Shown here: positions 53,142-64,000 of the stretch, piece after piece
Numbering within the stretch: position 1 is the first letter of the stretch
How the letters are laid out: the number at the start of each line of letters is the position of its first letter
Origin: Rhynchonema sp. JSB1_4
Lineage: Eukaryota; Nematoda; Chromadorea; Monhysterida; Xyalidae
Length of the DNA: 64,000 nucleotides
Reading direction: 5' to 3'
Assembly (NCBI GenBank): GCA_030248065.1
Contig: JASAMV010008391.1
Coordinates: 21,039 to 85,038, forward strand
Made by a program: the position numbers and the translations under genes
The notes under the pieces: generated by a model
What the model was told of the DNA's origin: nothing
The model's database searches: none
Seen by the model: only the letters and a program-made list of their open reading frames with translations

Positions 53142-54820
53142 ATGGCGTTGAAATGTCCCAATTTTCCGACTGCGCCCTCGGCACTGGTGATTTTTATCCC
53201 TCTCTATTCGCTGTTCATCTACTTTGCCGTGATCTACTTGCCACACAGTTCGACATATGAGCCAAAGACCAAATTCGTCATTTGGGTTACCGCCATCACC
53301 AAGTACCACAAACGCCAGATGAAAGAAACCACCGGGGCACTGGGTAAGGGCGGGGTTCAATTCAATCTCACTTTAATCATGTGGATTGTGCTAAATTCAC
53401 AGATTTCTCCAATTGCAGCCGCCCTTGCCGACTCGCTAACGCACAATTCACTGCTGCCCGACAAATCCAAACTTTGGGTGATAGTCGAGGAGGGCACTGC
53501 GTTTGATGCGAACATCACGGCAACGATCGATCATAACAGATTCGGTGAGCAACTGCTCAAGCTTTCTACAAATTCTCATTCGTCTTTCTCAATTTTTACT
53601 TCTGCTCCATTTGGTAGTGGTGAAGTCGAGAAAGATCAGTTAGAACCCATGCAAGTGTGTCCCTGGGCTTGCACAACCTTTGGCTATTATTGGTCCAACA
53701 TCTCCATACGGACCACAGCCCAGAGGTCGTAAATTCAGCTTGTATTAATTTGGAAAAATAAGGATCATAAATCACAGGCGGTGCTAGATTTCGGGTGTCA
53801 CCTGCACGATGGGCGACATGGTCACTTTCACACCAATAAAAATAGGCAGAATAAACAGGCAAAATAGGCATGCACCTAAACAAGATTCATGAATGGAATA
53901 GGCAAATATAAAAGCGAATTTTCTGAATCACTTTCTCGGAGTTTTTGGTACTATAATATAAGACCGGAAAAAGAAGTGGAAAGGAAGAGCGGTTACTTAC
54001 GTCTCAACCCAACCCTGCGCACAGATGGTTGCCTAACTAGGGGAAGGAGCGCACGTCCTTTCTGCGGACACTTCTCTCAGTTTTCCTGTCCACATAAGAA
54101 GCAACTCAAACATTCCAGCAACGGGTAGGCATGACAACAACGATTGCAGGCCAATTACCGTACCTGCACCTACTGGCCGACCCGATTGCCATGTCACGTG
54201 ACCACCACGGTCTACACACAAACGGCACCTTGTTGTGTTGGTTGAGGGCCGTGTCGCGATTAAAAGAGCATTTCACTGACGATCTATTCCACGACTATCC
54301 ATCGTTTGCTTCGATTGTGTTCACATACGAGATATGGCCGACTACACACGTGACGGGTTCGTGAATATTGCTTTTCCTATTCATTCTCCACAGCTCTTTT
54401 TTTAATTTTTGATGTGGCCGGATTCCGCTGTATGTCTAAACGACCTTTATGGCGTTTGCACAAGCAGTGACATTTTACGCCAGCACTGAGATCTGCTCGT
54501 GATGGTTTTGGAGGGCAACTGGCCATAGGTACTCACACGGTGGCCGAGCATCTCACCCGTCTGTGAAAAGAGGCTGAAACGGGGAACTCCTGCACACACG
54601 TTTAACACATAAGCGACACATAACCAGACGACAGTAACCAACGGGACAAAAAATGTTTGCAGAACTGCGCATCACGCGTCGCACTGCAGCCGTGCAATAC
54701 GCTGGCAATCTAGGCATCGTCGTTGACGCCAGTGTTCTGTTGTTGCTCACAAATGAGCGCGCATTTTATCAGGAACTAAAGGATGCCGTCAGCTATAGCG
54801 ACCTGCGAACATCCGAATAG
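53142..54820 (+). CDS. GT43-like glucuronyltransferase-fold protein, catalytic triad missing
   Basis: Exons 53142-53343, 53419-53544, 54150-54356 and 54663-54820, all phase 1, 230 residues. An N-terminal anchor (SALVIFIPLYSLFIYFAVIY) gives a type II topology. IWVTAITKYHKRQM, SKLWVIVEEGTAFD, LPYLHLLADPIAM and HHGLHTNGTLLCWLRA match in order the GT43 (beta-1,3-glucuronyltransferase) pattern of VxPTYxRxxQ, LxWIxVEDA, YTHLH and RNxALxWLR. Where GT43 enzymes have an Asp triad after VYFA, this protein has SIVFTYEIWP. The protein is also shorter at the C-terminus. It is probably a catalytically dead relative or has changed function. Confidence 0.65.
54430..54600 (+). repeat. Dispersed intronic repeat copy 3
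   Basis: Shares GAGATCTGCTCGTGAT-like, TTTTGGAGGGCAACTGGCCA and CATCTCACCCGTCTG blocks with copies at 3.9 and 40.7 kb, but lacks the SL1-like 13-mer. It lies in intron 3 of the GT43-like gene. Confidence 0.45.
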
Positions 54821-55343
54821 GCACCGTTTCATGAATATAATGTACGTGCTCAAAACGAGTGGTTTTTCTGCATTCTTGTTGATATTAACTTGTATAATCT
54901 GCGCTCGACCAAAACTGCTTAGTTGGCTGTGATTCCAGATCTCATCAGAATTGTTGATCTGCTGAAATACGATTATAATATCAGTCAAACCAAAATAGAA
55001 TACTTTTATTCTGAAATTATACAAAAATAGAATTTCTGGAAAATAAAACGAATAGAACACTTCTATTTAGCCGTGATGAAAGCACCAATGCAACTAAAAC
55101 ATTGCACCGCTTTTTGTACATGTTGGCATTTGCTGATCATAAAGTACAGATACAAGAAAATACGGCAAGTGAAAACTGAAATCAAAATGATCTTTTTCAA
55201 CACAGCAAACAACCTCAAAATATTATCTGTTCCGATCTTTTCTGTCAGTTCACTGACTTTCCCGCGAGCGCGAACCAGATTACAACAGCTCGAATCGAAC
55301 GATGTTCCTGCATGATACAAGTTCTTGTATCCATGTTATATCG
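54821..55343. other. Intergenic between convergent genes
   Basis: It lies between the stop codons of the GT43-like gene (+) and the GPCR (-) and would hold both 3' UTRs. AT-rich, no repeat noted. Confidence 0.4.
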
Positions 55344-58300
55344 TCACAACGCAGTGGCGAGTACGCCGTCGTCATTCGCTTCGGCCACATCTCTATCCTG
55401 ATTGGTTGTGATGAAAGAGTGTGGTTTTGCAATCACATGAGTTGTGGTGCTGCCCCTTGAGCCGCAAATCAGTTGTGCGCACGCAAGACGGAATCTTTGG
55501 GACATGAACGCATAGAGGAACGGGTTGATGCCGCTGTTGGCAAATAGAAGCAGATACGTGATGGGTTGCACCTGCAGAATATCGGTTTGATAGAATAATT
55601 GATCGGTCGAGCTGGTTTCTCCGACTTCGCTGACACCAATTCAAAAGTAAAATTTTAACGCTGTCAAAAAGTTGGCGGTCCATTCGTGCTTTGGTCACGT
55701 AACCTTTTGCATTAATTTCGATAACCGTAACCGTCTATCTGAAAGCAGCTGTTACACCTGTCATAGACAGGCATTGACGTTCGTAAGCCCCAAAATAAAT
55801 ACCGCTCACACAAAGCACGCGACCAACATACAAGACCCACAAGGACCGGTCACCAAGTTTGACATCAATTCATGTCTTGAATATTACTCACCAGCGCAAT
55901 ATATGACGAATTGCAAAAGTGATATCCGGCTGGCTGCGAGTGTCGCCACAACAATCGCAGATGATGCGGCAGGGTCAAGACAGCGAACGAGAGAACGACA
56001 GCGAATAGCAGACGGACAACCTTGCGACGCGATTCGGACACAATGTCGGCGATGGAGGGCGAACACGTCGATGTGAACGATTGACCCTGAAATGGCAAGG
56101 CGGACTGTCCTTAAGCCGAACTTGGGTGTGGATGCTATTTGTTAAATAAGTGCAATACTAATGGGCATGATGGTAACAAGCGGTCCGGTCTGGCGATCCA
56201 TAATGGTTGAGTAGGTTGCAAAGTTGTAAAGCCTATCCTTGGTTTAGGCCAAATGCCTGTTCCTGTAGCGGATGTTTTTTCATAACTGACTGACCAAATT
56301 ACAGAATCCCTATAATTTTGAAGAGGATGGCGACAAAGGGATCACAAAATGAGATCCGAAATTCCCGATGACAGTCAAAAACTGCATTTCCGAAACTTCC
56401 CAGCTGTGTTGAACTGTGCCTGACCCTCATCCGTACCCACTTTATGCACAGCCGGTGGTTTAGAGGAGGGCGGGCCGCCGTGTCCGGGTGTTGACTCATT
56501 CGAGAACGATGTCTGATGGAATTCACTGCTGTTCTTGTGACTCGATCGTTGTGACAAACGACTGAATTTGTGGCGCACACTATTCCGGAATCCGGATGGT
56601 CGTTCGCCCGTTGTCAATTCGGATGTTTCTGCAATGCACAATTCTATTGTGTTGCAACGCACTGGCATTCACCGTAGACGTGACAGTCTGATGTTCCGAA
56701 ATAATTCATATGCATGATTTATTTGCATTGTTCGAGTGATAATAAGGTTCTGGTAATAAAGTTGCCTCATTTTCTACACACGGTACAACATCGGATCAAG
56801 GGTCACAATAAAATACAAGAGGAAAAGTAGCATCAGCAAACAACATAACCAAAACAGCAACAATGAAGCACAACACAAACACAAGCCAGCCAGCCGGTCA
56901 GCACCTGTGCACTTACGCTCACGGCTGTTGGGCATGTCCCCGGCAAGCACACCCGATGTCGATGTCCACAACATGTAACCGATCCGCGTGTACAGAAATG
57001 CCATCACAAGCACTGGGATGCAGTACCTGCCAGCATGTTGAACGCAAATCATTGGTGATTATTTATTATAACGCTGTCAGTATCCCGAATTGTTTGAAAT
57101 AAAGACCACCGATGAGCATGATAACGAGGGTGACAACCCAGAGCTTGTCAAATGTCGATGTAGGCCGGCAAGTGCATGTTGGTTCGCGCACATGAACCGG
57201 GCGCCAGGTTACCATCAGTGCGAATGCGATGACATCAGAAAAAGGTGGTAACCGCACAATCTTCATCAGAACGAGACCTAACATGTAGTACGCTGACCAG
57301 TGCAATGTTTCCCAACGCACCATATCACAAATCGTATCTTGAGCACCAATGGTCCCGGATCGGACGCGCAAATGCCGTGACCACCGATTTCGAAGTAGTT
57401 CGTCATGAACAGGAATGGTATGTTGGCGATTATGGCTGTAAAATAGGGAATGTTACTCTACCTTTGATTCAGTTCCAATGTGTTTTGTTGCAATATGTGA
57501 GCCGGAGAATGCCAAATAAGTCCCCAGGGGGGCTTATTTGGGACACTGAAATTTCAGAAAAGAAGTAATTTTCCAAATGAGCCCCCACTATGCATGAAGC
57601 ACATTACTGAAAATGACCATAGATGGGGGCTTATTCGGAAAATCTCCAGAATAAGCATCCGTTATGGAGTTATCCAGGGGGAGGGATTTATTTAGCATTA
57701 TCCGGTATTCTTTCTCGTTGTTCATTTTTCAAAATTTCAAATATGCACCAATAATCCACACGATCACAGTGAGTGCGAGCCTGAGTTTGTTCGTCAGTAT
57801 CTTCCTTGCCCACAAAGGGTGACGCAACGCGATGTATTTCTCGACCGAGACCAGGACCAGCAGGCCAGCGCTGATCGATGGCACAAACTGCAGCACGAAT
57901 ATGTACAGGAAACACAAGGCCGAACCTGCAAAATGCGTCGGTTTTCTGCAAAGTCAGAGAAAAACCTCAATCTTCAAGTTGTGCGTGTGACACAAATGAA
58001 AAACGAACACGCTGCCGATGGGCATGACAACAAGGCTTGGCGGCATTGGAGCGCGCGCAAGTCATTGATGAGTGCATAAAAAGTTGGTGATCTCCGCTCT
58101 TCGCTGAACCTAGGCCAACGCCTATAACCATCACAAGCCCAAGCCCAGTTGTAGGCCTAAGCCTAAGCCCAAGCTTGATGATGAGCCACCAAGCGCATCA
58201 ACGGCGTGAGACCGATAACATGTGCACTGTCTTTCTGCAGAGTGGACACAAACCTACATACATGTGTATGGATAACAACTTTTTTAACAGTCAAAATTCT

Positions 58301-58976
58301 AATAACTTGAGCACAGTCGATCTAAGGTTTCCCAATTACTCACCCAACGGCCAACTGGACCATTCAAACAGTAACAAATGTCCCATGTTCTGAATAATAC
58401 AGAAGACGGCCACCAGCAGATCAGCCACGGCCAAATTGGCCAGGAAGAAATTGGTGGCGGTGCGCATCGCACGTTGACTGACGACAATGGCAAATAGGAA
58501 AAGATTGCCTGAACATAAAGGGAATGGTTCTGGGCTTGGCACGGATCACTACGGGCAATTCTGCACATCTCTGGTGTACGGGTCCGGCCGACTAAGGTGT
58601 TGATAAGATATTCATTGTTTCGTCGGGAAATGCACGTGGTGATAACATGGTGAGCTCACTGATTTGTCACAATGAGGTGTGACTGCAGACCCCGAATTAT
58701 TTTGTCATGGTCGATTTCAATCATCTCCTACCCCGTAGTTTGCAAATGCCTTGAACGTGCGTTGAACAAACGCTGTCGTGCTTGTTACCATATCGCGCCC
58801 AGGTCAAATCATCAGCCGGGCGATGTTTCACAGAAACTAACCAAAAATGACCTCAACTCACCAACAAAGCAGCAAACGAACATTACGCTATATGCCACCA
58901 CCAATGGCCATCGCACATTTGCCTGATCCAGCAAAGAACCAGGTGCACAATTCTCAATCCCAGTCGAATCGTTCAT
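55344..58976 (-). CDS. Rhodopsin-class GPCR, neuropeptide-receptor type
   Basis: Minus strand. Well-supported exons are 58862-58976 (start [12 protein letters not shown]1), 58344-58508 (TM1 end to TM2, [18 protein letters not shown]), 57749-57925 (TM3-TM4, with [13 protein letters not shown] in the DRY position), 57317-57435 ([12 protein letters not shown]), an exon from 57143, one near 56920-57030 ([22 protein letters not shown]5), one with TM6 near 55910-56095 ([18 protein letters not shown]) and 55344-55571 ([20 protein letters not shown]7 NPxxY). The FCIIQN after TM2 and the TM5 pattern recall trissin- or orexin-like peptide receptors. Junctions around TM5 and the Ser-rich third loop (about 56390-56650) are unresolved. 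The ligand is unknown. Confidence 0.78.
57502..57705. mobile_element. Small TIR element in a GPCR intron
   Basis: The left end CCGGAGAATGCCAAATAAG and the complement of the right end (CCGGATAATGCTAAATAAAT) match over about 23 bases. G-rich AATAAG blocks lie inside. 204 bp, no coding capacity. Confidence 0.55.
58154..58172 (+). repeat. Short interstitial GCCTAA tract
   Basis: GGCCTAAGCCTAAGCCCAAG, about two and a half telomere-type hexamers, in the GPCR intron after exon 2. Confidence 0.6.
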
Positions 58977-61900
58977 GGCATAACATGTATTTCTTATGTG
59001 ATATTGTGTGAGTTACAAGGACGTTCCAAATGCCCAACTGTTGTAAATTCGTTGCAATGTTTGATGTTTGCCGAGATTTTTTTGATCATCTGGAGCAAAA
59101 TATGAAGATGGTTTGTGATTGTAGCTGCCAGTGACACTCTTTTTTAAGCTTTTTTAAGGAAACAAAAGCACATCTTCGATCTTCCGCAATTAACCGTGTT
59201 CTTCAGGCACTTCTGTGTGAGAGTGTTAGAGCCCTGGATAAAGCATAAAGGGACTCATCACTGAGAAACAAAGGACAACAACTCTGATTCATGTTACACG
59301 AAGAAAATGTGATGATATGATGACTCTGACGTGATGCTATCATTTCTTTGATAGCTAAACAATGTTACAGCGTTGGGTTGGAGAACAATAAGATAAAAAG
59401 CAGTTTGCCGCCCGCCACAAGCAAATCAAGTGTGCTTGTCAATGATCAGCTGAGCGCGCACACCAATGACATCATTCTGTTTGCATAAGCAAACAAAACG
59501 AGAAACAATAAAAACGGCCGAATTTGTCCGCCCTTCAGATGGAATTTCATCTTGCAAAGTGCTCAGCCAGCAGTCGGCAAAGGGCACAAAAACAGTGCGC
59601 AAGTTTCAACTGCAACATGAGACCCCAAACTGTTGAAAAAAGAAGCAGCGAGCATGCCGTGGGTTCCTGTTTTGGAGAAATTTTGGCTGCTAAAGCAAAC
59701 ATGGTATATATCCAGAAGCCGATGCCAAACTTGGTGTTCGGTTAAGTCCGGTCTTGCAGATCGCATCGCATTGATCGGTTCAGCTGGGCTCCCTCTGGTA
59801 CACTGCCATCGGATCAACAAGTTCGAACAGGACTGGATCGATCACAAACTTTGATCTCGATCGAAGTGGATCCCTTTCTTTTCAAGATCGAGAGTCTCAA
59901 GAAACGTACTACGACTCAACTGCATGAGCCCAGAAAGGAATGAACCGTGACGGGACAGGAGCGCAAGCAAAGCGCATCAAAAAAACTAACTGCTGTGTTT
60001 GTGGGATAGGACTGAGACACGGGATGGGAAACTTTTCTGAAACTTTGGGGGTCCACCATCGAGCTCGCAACAAAGCACATAGCCGAACCGCTGGGGACAT
60101 ATAACGCACAACTGAACTGTCAAACCAAGACCACTATTACCAGCCACTACTCTAGTTGGTGCACCACGCAAACTGTTCGATGAGAGAAACATCGAAACAT
60201 CAGTCGGCAATTCGCAGTTTGATGTGACTCAATCGACCGTAAACTGCGAGATTATTCCGATCCGAGCGCCAAGTTCTCGACAATTTTCAGCAACGTTTGA
60301 GATTCAGCAAGACCTACAAACTGCACAAATGACTGACTTTTGACGCAAAATCTGCGCAGCAACAGAGCACGAGCTAAAGGAGTACCCGGACAGGCTGCAC
60401 TGGCTCGACACCGAAAGACAATCGAAGAAAAATGAAGTTGCGCTCGCTCAATTTTGTAGCATTTGTACAACGAGGGACCTGTCGCTGTTTGCCGGGCCCT
60501 CACAGAAGGAACAGGAATGTTGTCATCCGAACCTAAACTCGAACTGCCTTGCCCAAAGTGATTGCCGTCTTTTGTTCATAACAAATGCACATACTCTTGT
60601 TGGGCTTTGCACGCACACTTCCTTGGCCAAAATCTGCCTCACTGCTGTGTGCGCGCTGCGTTTTTTAATGCCAAAAAGGAGTGACAGAGCCGCTAAGCTC
60701 ATCCATAAAGTCCAGACACATACAGTACGCACAGTACACAATAGCGCGGTAACTAGCTGAGCTGCTTGCACACGCGCTTGGGGTTGGTCGTCGGTGCGAT
60801 TTGCGAAACAGCCATAATCATACACATTGACACTGTCACACAGCATTGTCGTTTGGTTGTTGGTTTTACAAGCTCAGCAGCTGTTAGATGTGCGCGTTTG
60901 GTGACACTTGGAGAGCGTAAACCGGTGTGCCTTTTACTGCTCCCAGACAAGCTACTGGCCCAGGTGCCGGCAGTGTATGGGTTTGGGACACTTAGGCTCA
61001 GACAAGGACACGATCGTGCAAAGTGAGACCTTTGTGCGCATTTTATGTCGCACCATTGAAGGTGGTGTAATGAGCGATGTTGTTATATTGTCTTTCAAAC
61101 CCGATCGGCGGTAGATGGTTGAAATTTGTTGCGCGGCTTGCAAATCTACCAGTTGCAGTTTAGCAAGTTTGGGGAATGTCAAACCACGAATCAAAAGGCC
61201 TTACATCTGATGATTAACAATAGAAACCAGAGGTTTCTGTATATGGAGATGAAAAACAAGAGTTTCGCTCGGTTTTTGTTCTTGGGCGCTTAACAATGTT
61301 GGGTTCCTAAACCCCGAATCCACTGAGCGCTATTATGGCAATAGGAACCAAAAGACGGAATCCTCAGGGAAACCCAACACACGTTTTTTCCGAAAACCGG
61401 AGGTCGTATGAGGCAGTAAATTATTACATCAAATAAATCAGACCAACCATTCTCATTTGAAAAACGACAATCAAACACAAAGGCTAATAGCCCAGCGCGA
61501 CTTTTGTGCTCAGCTGCGTGAAATAGCGCGGCGGCGGTGATTCGGAAAGTTTTTGCATCCTTCCGGGGTTCGAAATTTTCCAATGTTTTTTTTCAAACGT
61601 GGCTTAAGTTGAGCTCTTGAACTAGAGCCCGTGTCTCATCACTCTATTTTAAGACAAACAAGGAGCAGCAATCTCCAAAATCATTTTATGTAAGAAAGCT
61701 GAGGGTGTGGATCACAAGCAGCAAACGAGTGTCACTGTGAGGTTTTCGTCGCTATACAGTACATTCACGGCAAAGTGAATGCGCTTTCAAATGATCTCAC
61801 GCCGATCGATTCCGTATCAACAGCTTAATACCGAAAGAGTGAAATGGCAAGTAACATTGACACATTACCTGGTAATACACATGCATAAAATCGAATATAG

Positions 61901-63554
61901 AAATGCCAAAAAATCTGAAGAATTACGGCGAAACAGGCGCGGCTTAATGGCGCACATTAGTCATCTGTCTGGTTACGCCCCTTGAACTTGACTTTCGGTG
62001 AGTTGTGGTAAAACATTGCAAGCTCCACACCAAGAGCACTCTCACACAGCAAGCAGTCAACAATTAATCAAATTACGTATATATAGAGCCCTGTGTAGCT
62101 GTGAACTGTAGCGCTATGTGGAACTTGCAAAACGAAAGCTCTCATTTTTTTCGCAAGGACACGAGGATTCGATATTTTCACTAGGCCAACAGACCAGCAG
62201 AGTAGTTGATGATCGGCAACCCCAGTTGTGGCGGTGTTCTTGAAGACTGAACCCAGCAACCACATGAAAGGGCTACAAGTCCCAACGTCTGGAGACCGAT
62301 GATATCCGCACACGCTTGCATTCACGGGCACGCAGTTTTTAGTTCAACCACACAAGCAGCAATCTGAATTTACAATTTTCCACAGCAGCAATGAAACAAA
62401 TCGACAGACACGCAAATGTTTTTTGGGACATCCACAACATGTCCACCAACAAGCAAACAGCAGCTGAGGAACAATGTGACTCATCTCGTGTGCAAGCGGC
62501 CCGAAGTCGAAAAAAACTGGAGCAAAACTTGTCAATTCCAATCAAGATTCCACCGCACGATAAAGACGGGCACAGACGGACAGACATAGACAGCAACGCT
62601 AATTGGAGTTTGTTCGTTATGCGGCAATATCAGAGCATTAGTTCATCACAGTTTTGTACCCAAGACTTGTCCATTCCTGTGGAGGTGCTATTGAAGCAAA
62701 TGTGCGCAAGTCAATTTTAACCGTGTCTTGTTTCTGCCTGGTCTTTTTTTATCGCTTCCCACTTGCTTCCTGCTGCAGTTAGCAGATCATCTCACGCAAA
62801 CCAGAGAATGTTTTTTCGACATCCAATTCAGTTTTCACTTCGAGCAAGAAATTAAGCCTGCAATTCTGTGTCTTCCCACACCTTGGAAGCTGCAACAGAA
62901 GCTGACTTGAATTGCAAGGACCAAATCTGCTGGTCGGAACCATACAAATACACAGATGTAGCCGGACAGTGAGCGCGCACGCAAGCACGCGTGCCGTTTG
63001 GGCACTTATCAGGCAACACAAAAGTCGAGGCAATATCGTGCGCTTTGATTTTTGTGACAAACACCAACTGAGAGGCAGAAACTAAAGGCACTTGCCGTCG
63101 AGTTTGTGATCCAAAGAATAACGACAACTAAAGTCCTGTGGATGTTCAGAAATTGTTTGCGTGCGGGTTGCATTGCCGCATGAAGAGCGCTTGAACCGAA
63201 CCTGTGTTCCAACAAAAATAGTCAGAGAGCAGGTGCAAATGGCACAGTATAATGCGGTACGGACAGCAGGAAATGAGGATACATTGCTGTATGCGTTGTA
63301 TGGCACTAATGACATTTTACCGAATTTACAGCATAAATCACTCGTGAAACCATTATTTTTGAGAAAATTACTCATTTTGTCTATATGATAACAAAATACG
63401 AACAAAGCCCCCATGTTTCAGCCGTGTTGGAAAGTTTGCCGTGAACACCCAAACACGCTACAAAATGCGTGTCAAACACAAAGCTTTTTCGATAACCATC
63501 ATTTTGCGCACGGACAAGTCTAGGATAACATAGAAATTGCTTGAAGTAGTACCG
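58977..63554. other. Gene-poor stretch, no supported feature
   Basis: I checked both strands and found only short frames with no family resemblance or consistent splice partners. The left edge would hold the GPCR promoter. A plus-strand frame at 62391-62720 is the longest clean one but has no recognisable domain and a low-complexity composition. Confidence 0.4.
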
Positions 63555-63941
63555 ACCGTAGTTTTCCACACAGAGCCCAGCGGGCTCCATTCGGAAAAAA
63601 TCGGCCTTTTTCGTAAAAGCTTTTTCCCCGGGGCTCTATTCGGAAACTTGTCTGTAGAAAGGTATTTGAAGCTTCTTGAACCGATTGCCAACACCACCGA
63701 TTGTGAGCACAACCTCTTCATATGCGTTCCTCCAATGCACGTTTTCATCAACCATTGGAACAGTCGTGAGGAGAAACACCGAAAAAGACCGATCTGAAGC
63801 CACTTTTGTTTGTGAAAATCATTGATGAAGGGATCAATTTGTAAAAAACTTATTACCCAAAAAGAGCCCCCAAGAAGACTTCTGAATAAAGCCTTCGGGG
63901 CTCTAATCGGGGTGGGGGTGCCCTGTACGGAAAACTACGGT
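63555..63941. mobile_element. MITE with ACCGTAGTTTTCC termini
   Basis: It starts ACCGTAGTTTTCC and ends GGAAAACTACGGT, 387 bp, with GAGCCC/GGGGCTC blocks just inside both ends. The end sequence and the GAGCCC blocks relate it to the TACCGTA family at 7.3, 17 and 47.6 kb. Confidence 0.6.
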
Positions 63942-64000
63942 ATGGGTATGTTCTTTCCCTTTTTTTTTCCACAAAAAACTAGTCAGGGCCCAGACGTTAC

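Noticed and set aside
62391..62720. 109-residue plus-strand frame
   Set aside because: No recognisable domain, no splice context and unremarkable composition; may be chance.
1..64000. CRISPR arrays, prokaryotic operons, phage or plasmid origins
   Set aside because: The DNA is clearly eukaryotic with introns; the tandem repeats (30-32 bp) have no spacers.

Overview
This is a 64 kb window of intron-rich animal nuclear DNA, most likely from a nematode. The genes have GT-AG introns and clear metazoan orthologues. Short interstitial tracts of the nematode telomere hexamer (GCCTAA/TTAGGC) occur near 16.5, 17.5 and 58.1 kb. A dispersed intronic repeat carries a 13-mer identical to the start of nematode SL1. 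I cannot name the species; a lineage outside the C. elegans group is an inference. Exon models were assembled by eye from splice signals, reading phase and family similarity, with no transcript evidence.

Layout. 0.4-1.4 kb (-): orphan four-pass membrane protein. 2.1-8.5 kb (-): SLC35F6-like transporter, whose 3.4 kb first intron is packed with nested MITEs. 9.0-10.3 kb: intact mariner inserted in a decayed non-LTR retrotransposon tail. 10.8-11.7 kb (-): secreted Cys-rich orphan. 13.4-15.0 kb (-): secreted protein with three TIL domains and a Kunitz domain. 16.3-19.5 kb: repeats. 19.7-22.3 kb (+): CHCHD7 homologue with a gag-only BEL/Pao-type LTR element in its first intron. 24.8-26.7 kb (+): GT8-type glycosyltransferase. 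27.1-31.4 kb (+): CEP104-like protein with a CaaX-like end. 31.7-35.3 kb (-): Cys-loop ligand-gated channel, convergent with the previous gene; the two tails are tandemly duplicated. 36.6-37.4 kb (-): Cys-rich two-pass membrane protein. 38.0-41.0 kb (-): PNO1. 41.9-45.3 kb (-): ZIP transporter. 46.0-48.3 kb (-): EBP2. 49.1-51.5 kb (-): glutamine synthetase. 53.1-54.8 kb (+): GT43-like protein without the catalytic acidic triad. 55.3-59.0 kb (-): rhodopsin-class neuropeptide-type GPCR. 59-64 kb: no recognisable gene, one MITE.

There is no operon-like logic. PNO1 and EBP2 both act in ribosome assembly, but their proximity may be chance. The most unusual signal is a roughly ten-fold excess of the octamer ATGTTTCA on both strands, mainly in introns and intergenic DNA. 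It resembles the core of the C. elegans piRNA-promoter (Ruby) motif and could mark dispersed intronic piRNA loci. Other notable points are three hAT-like MITE families with exact 8-bp target duplications, a TTAA-flanked foldback in a PNO1 intron, and a channel lacking one Cys-loop cysteine.
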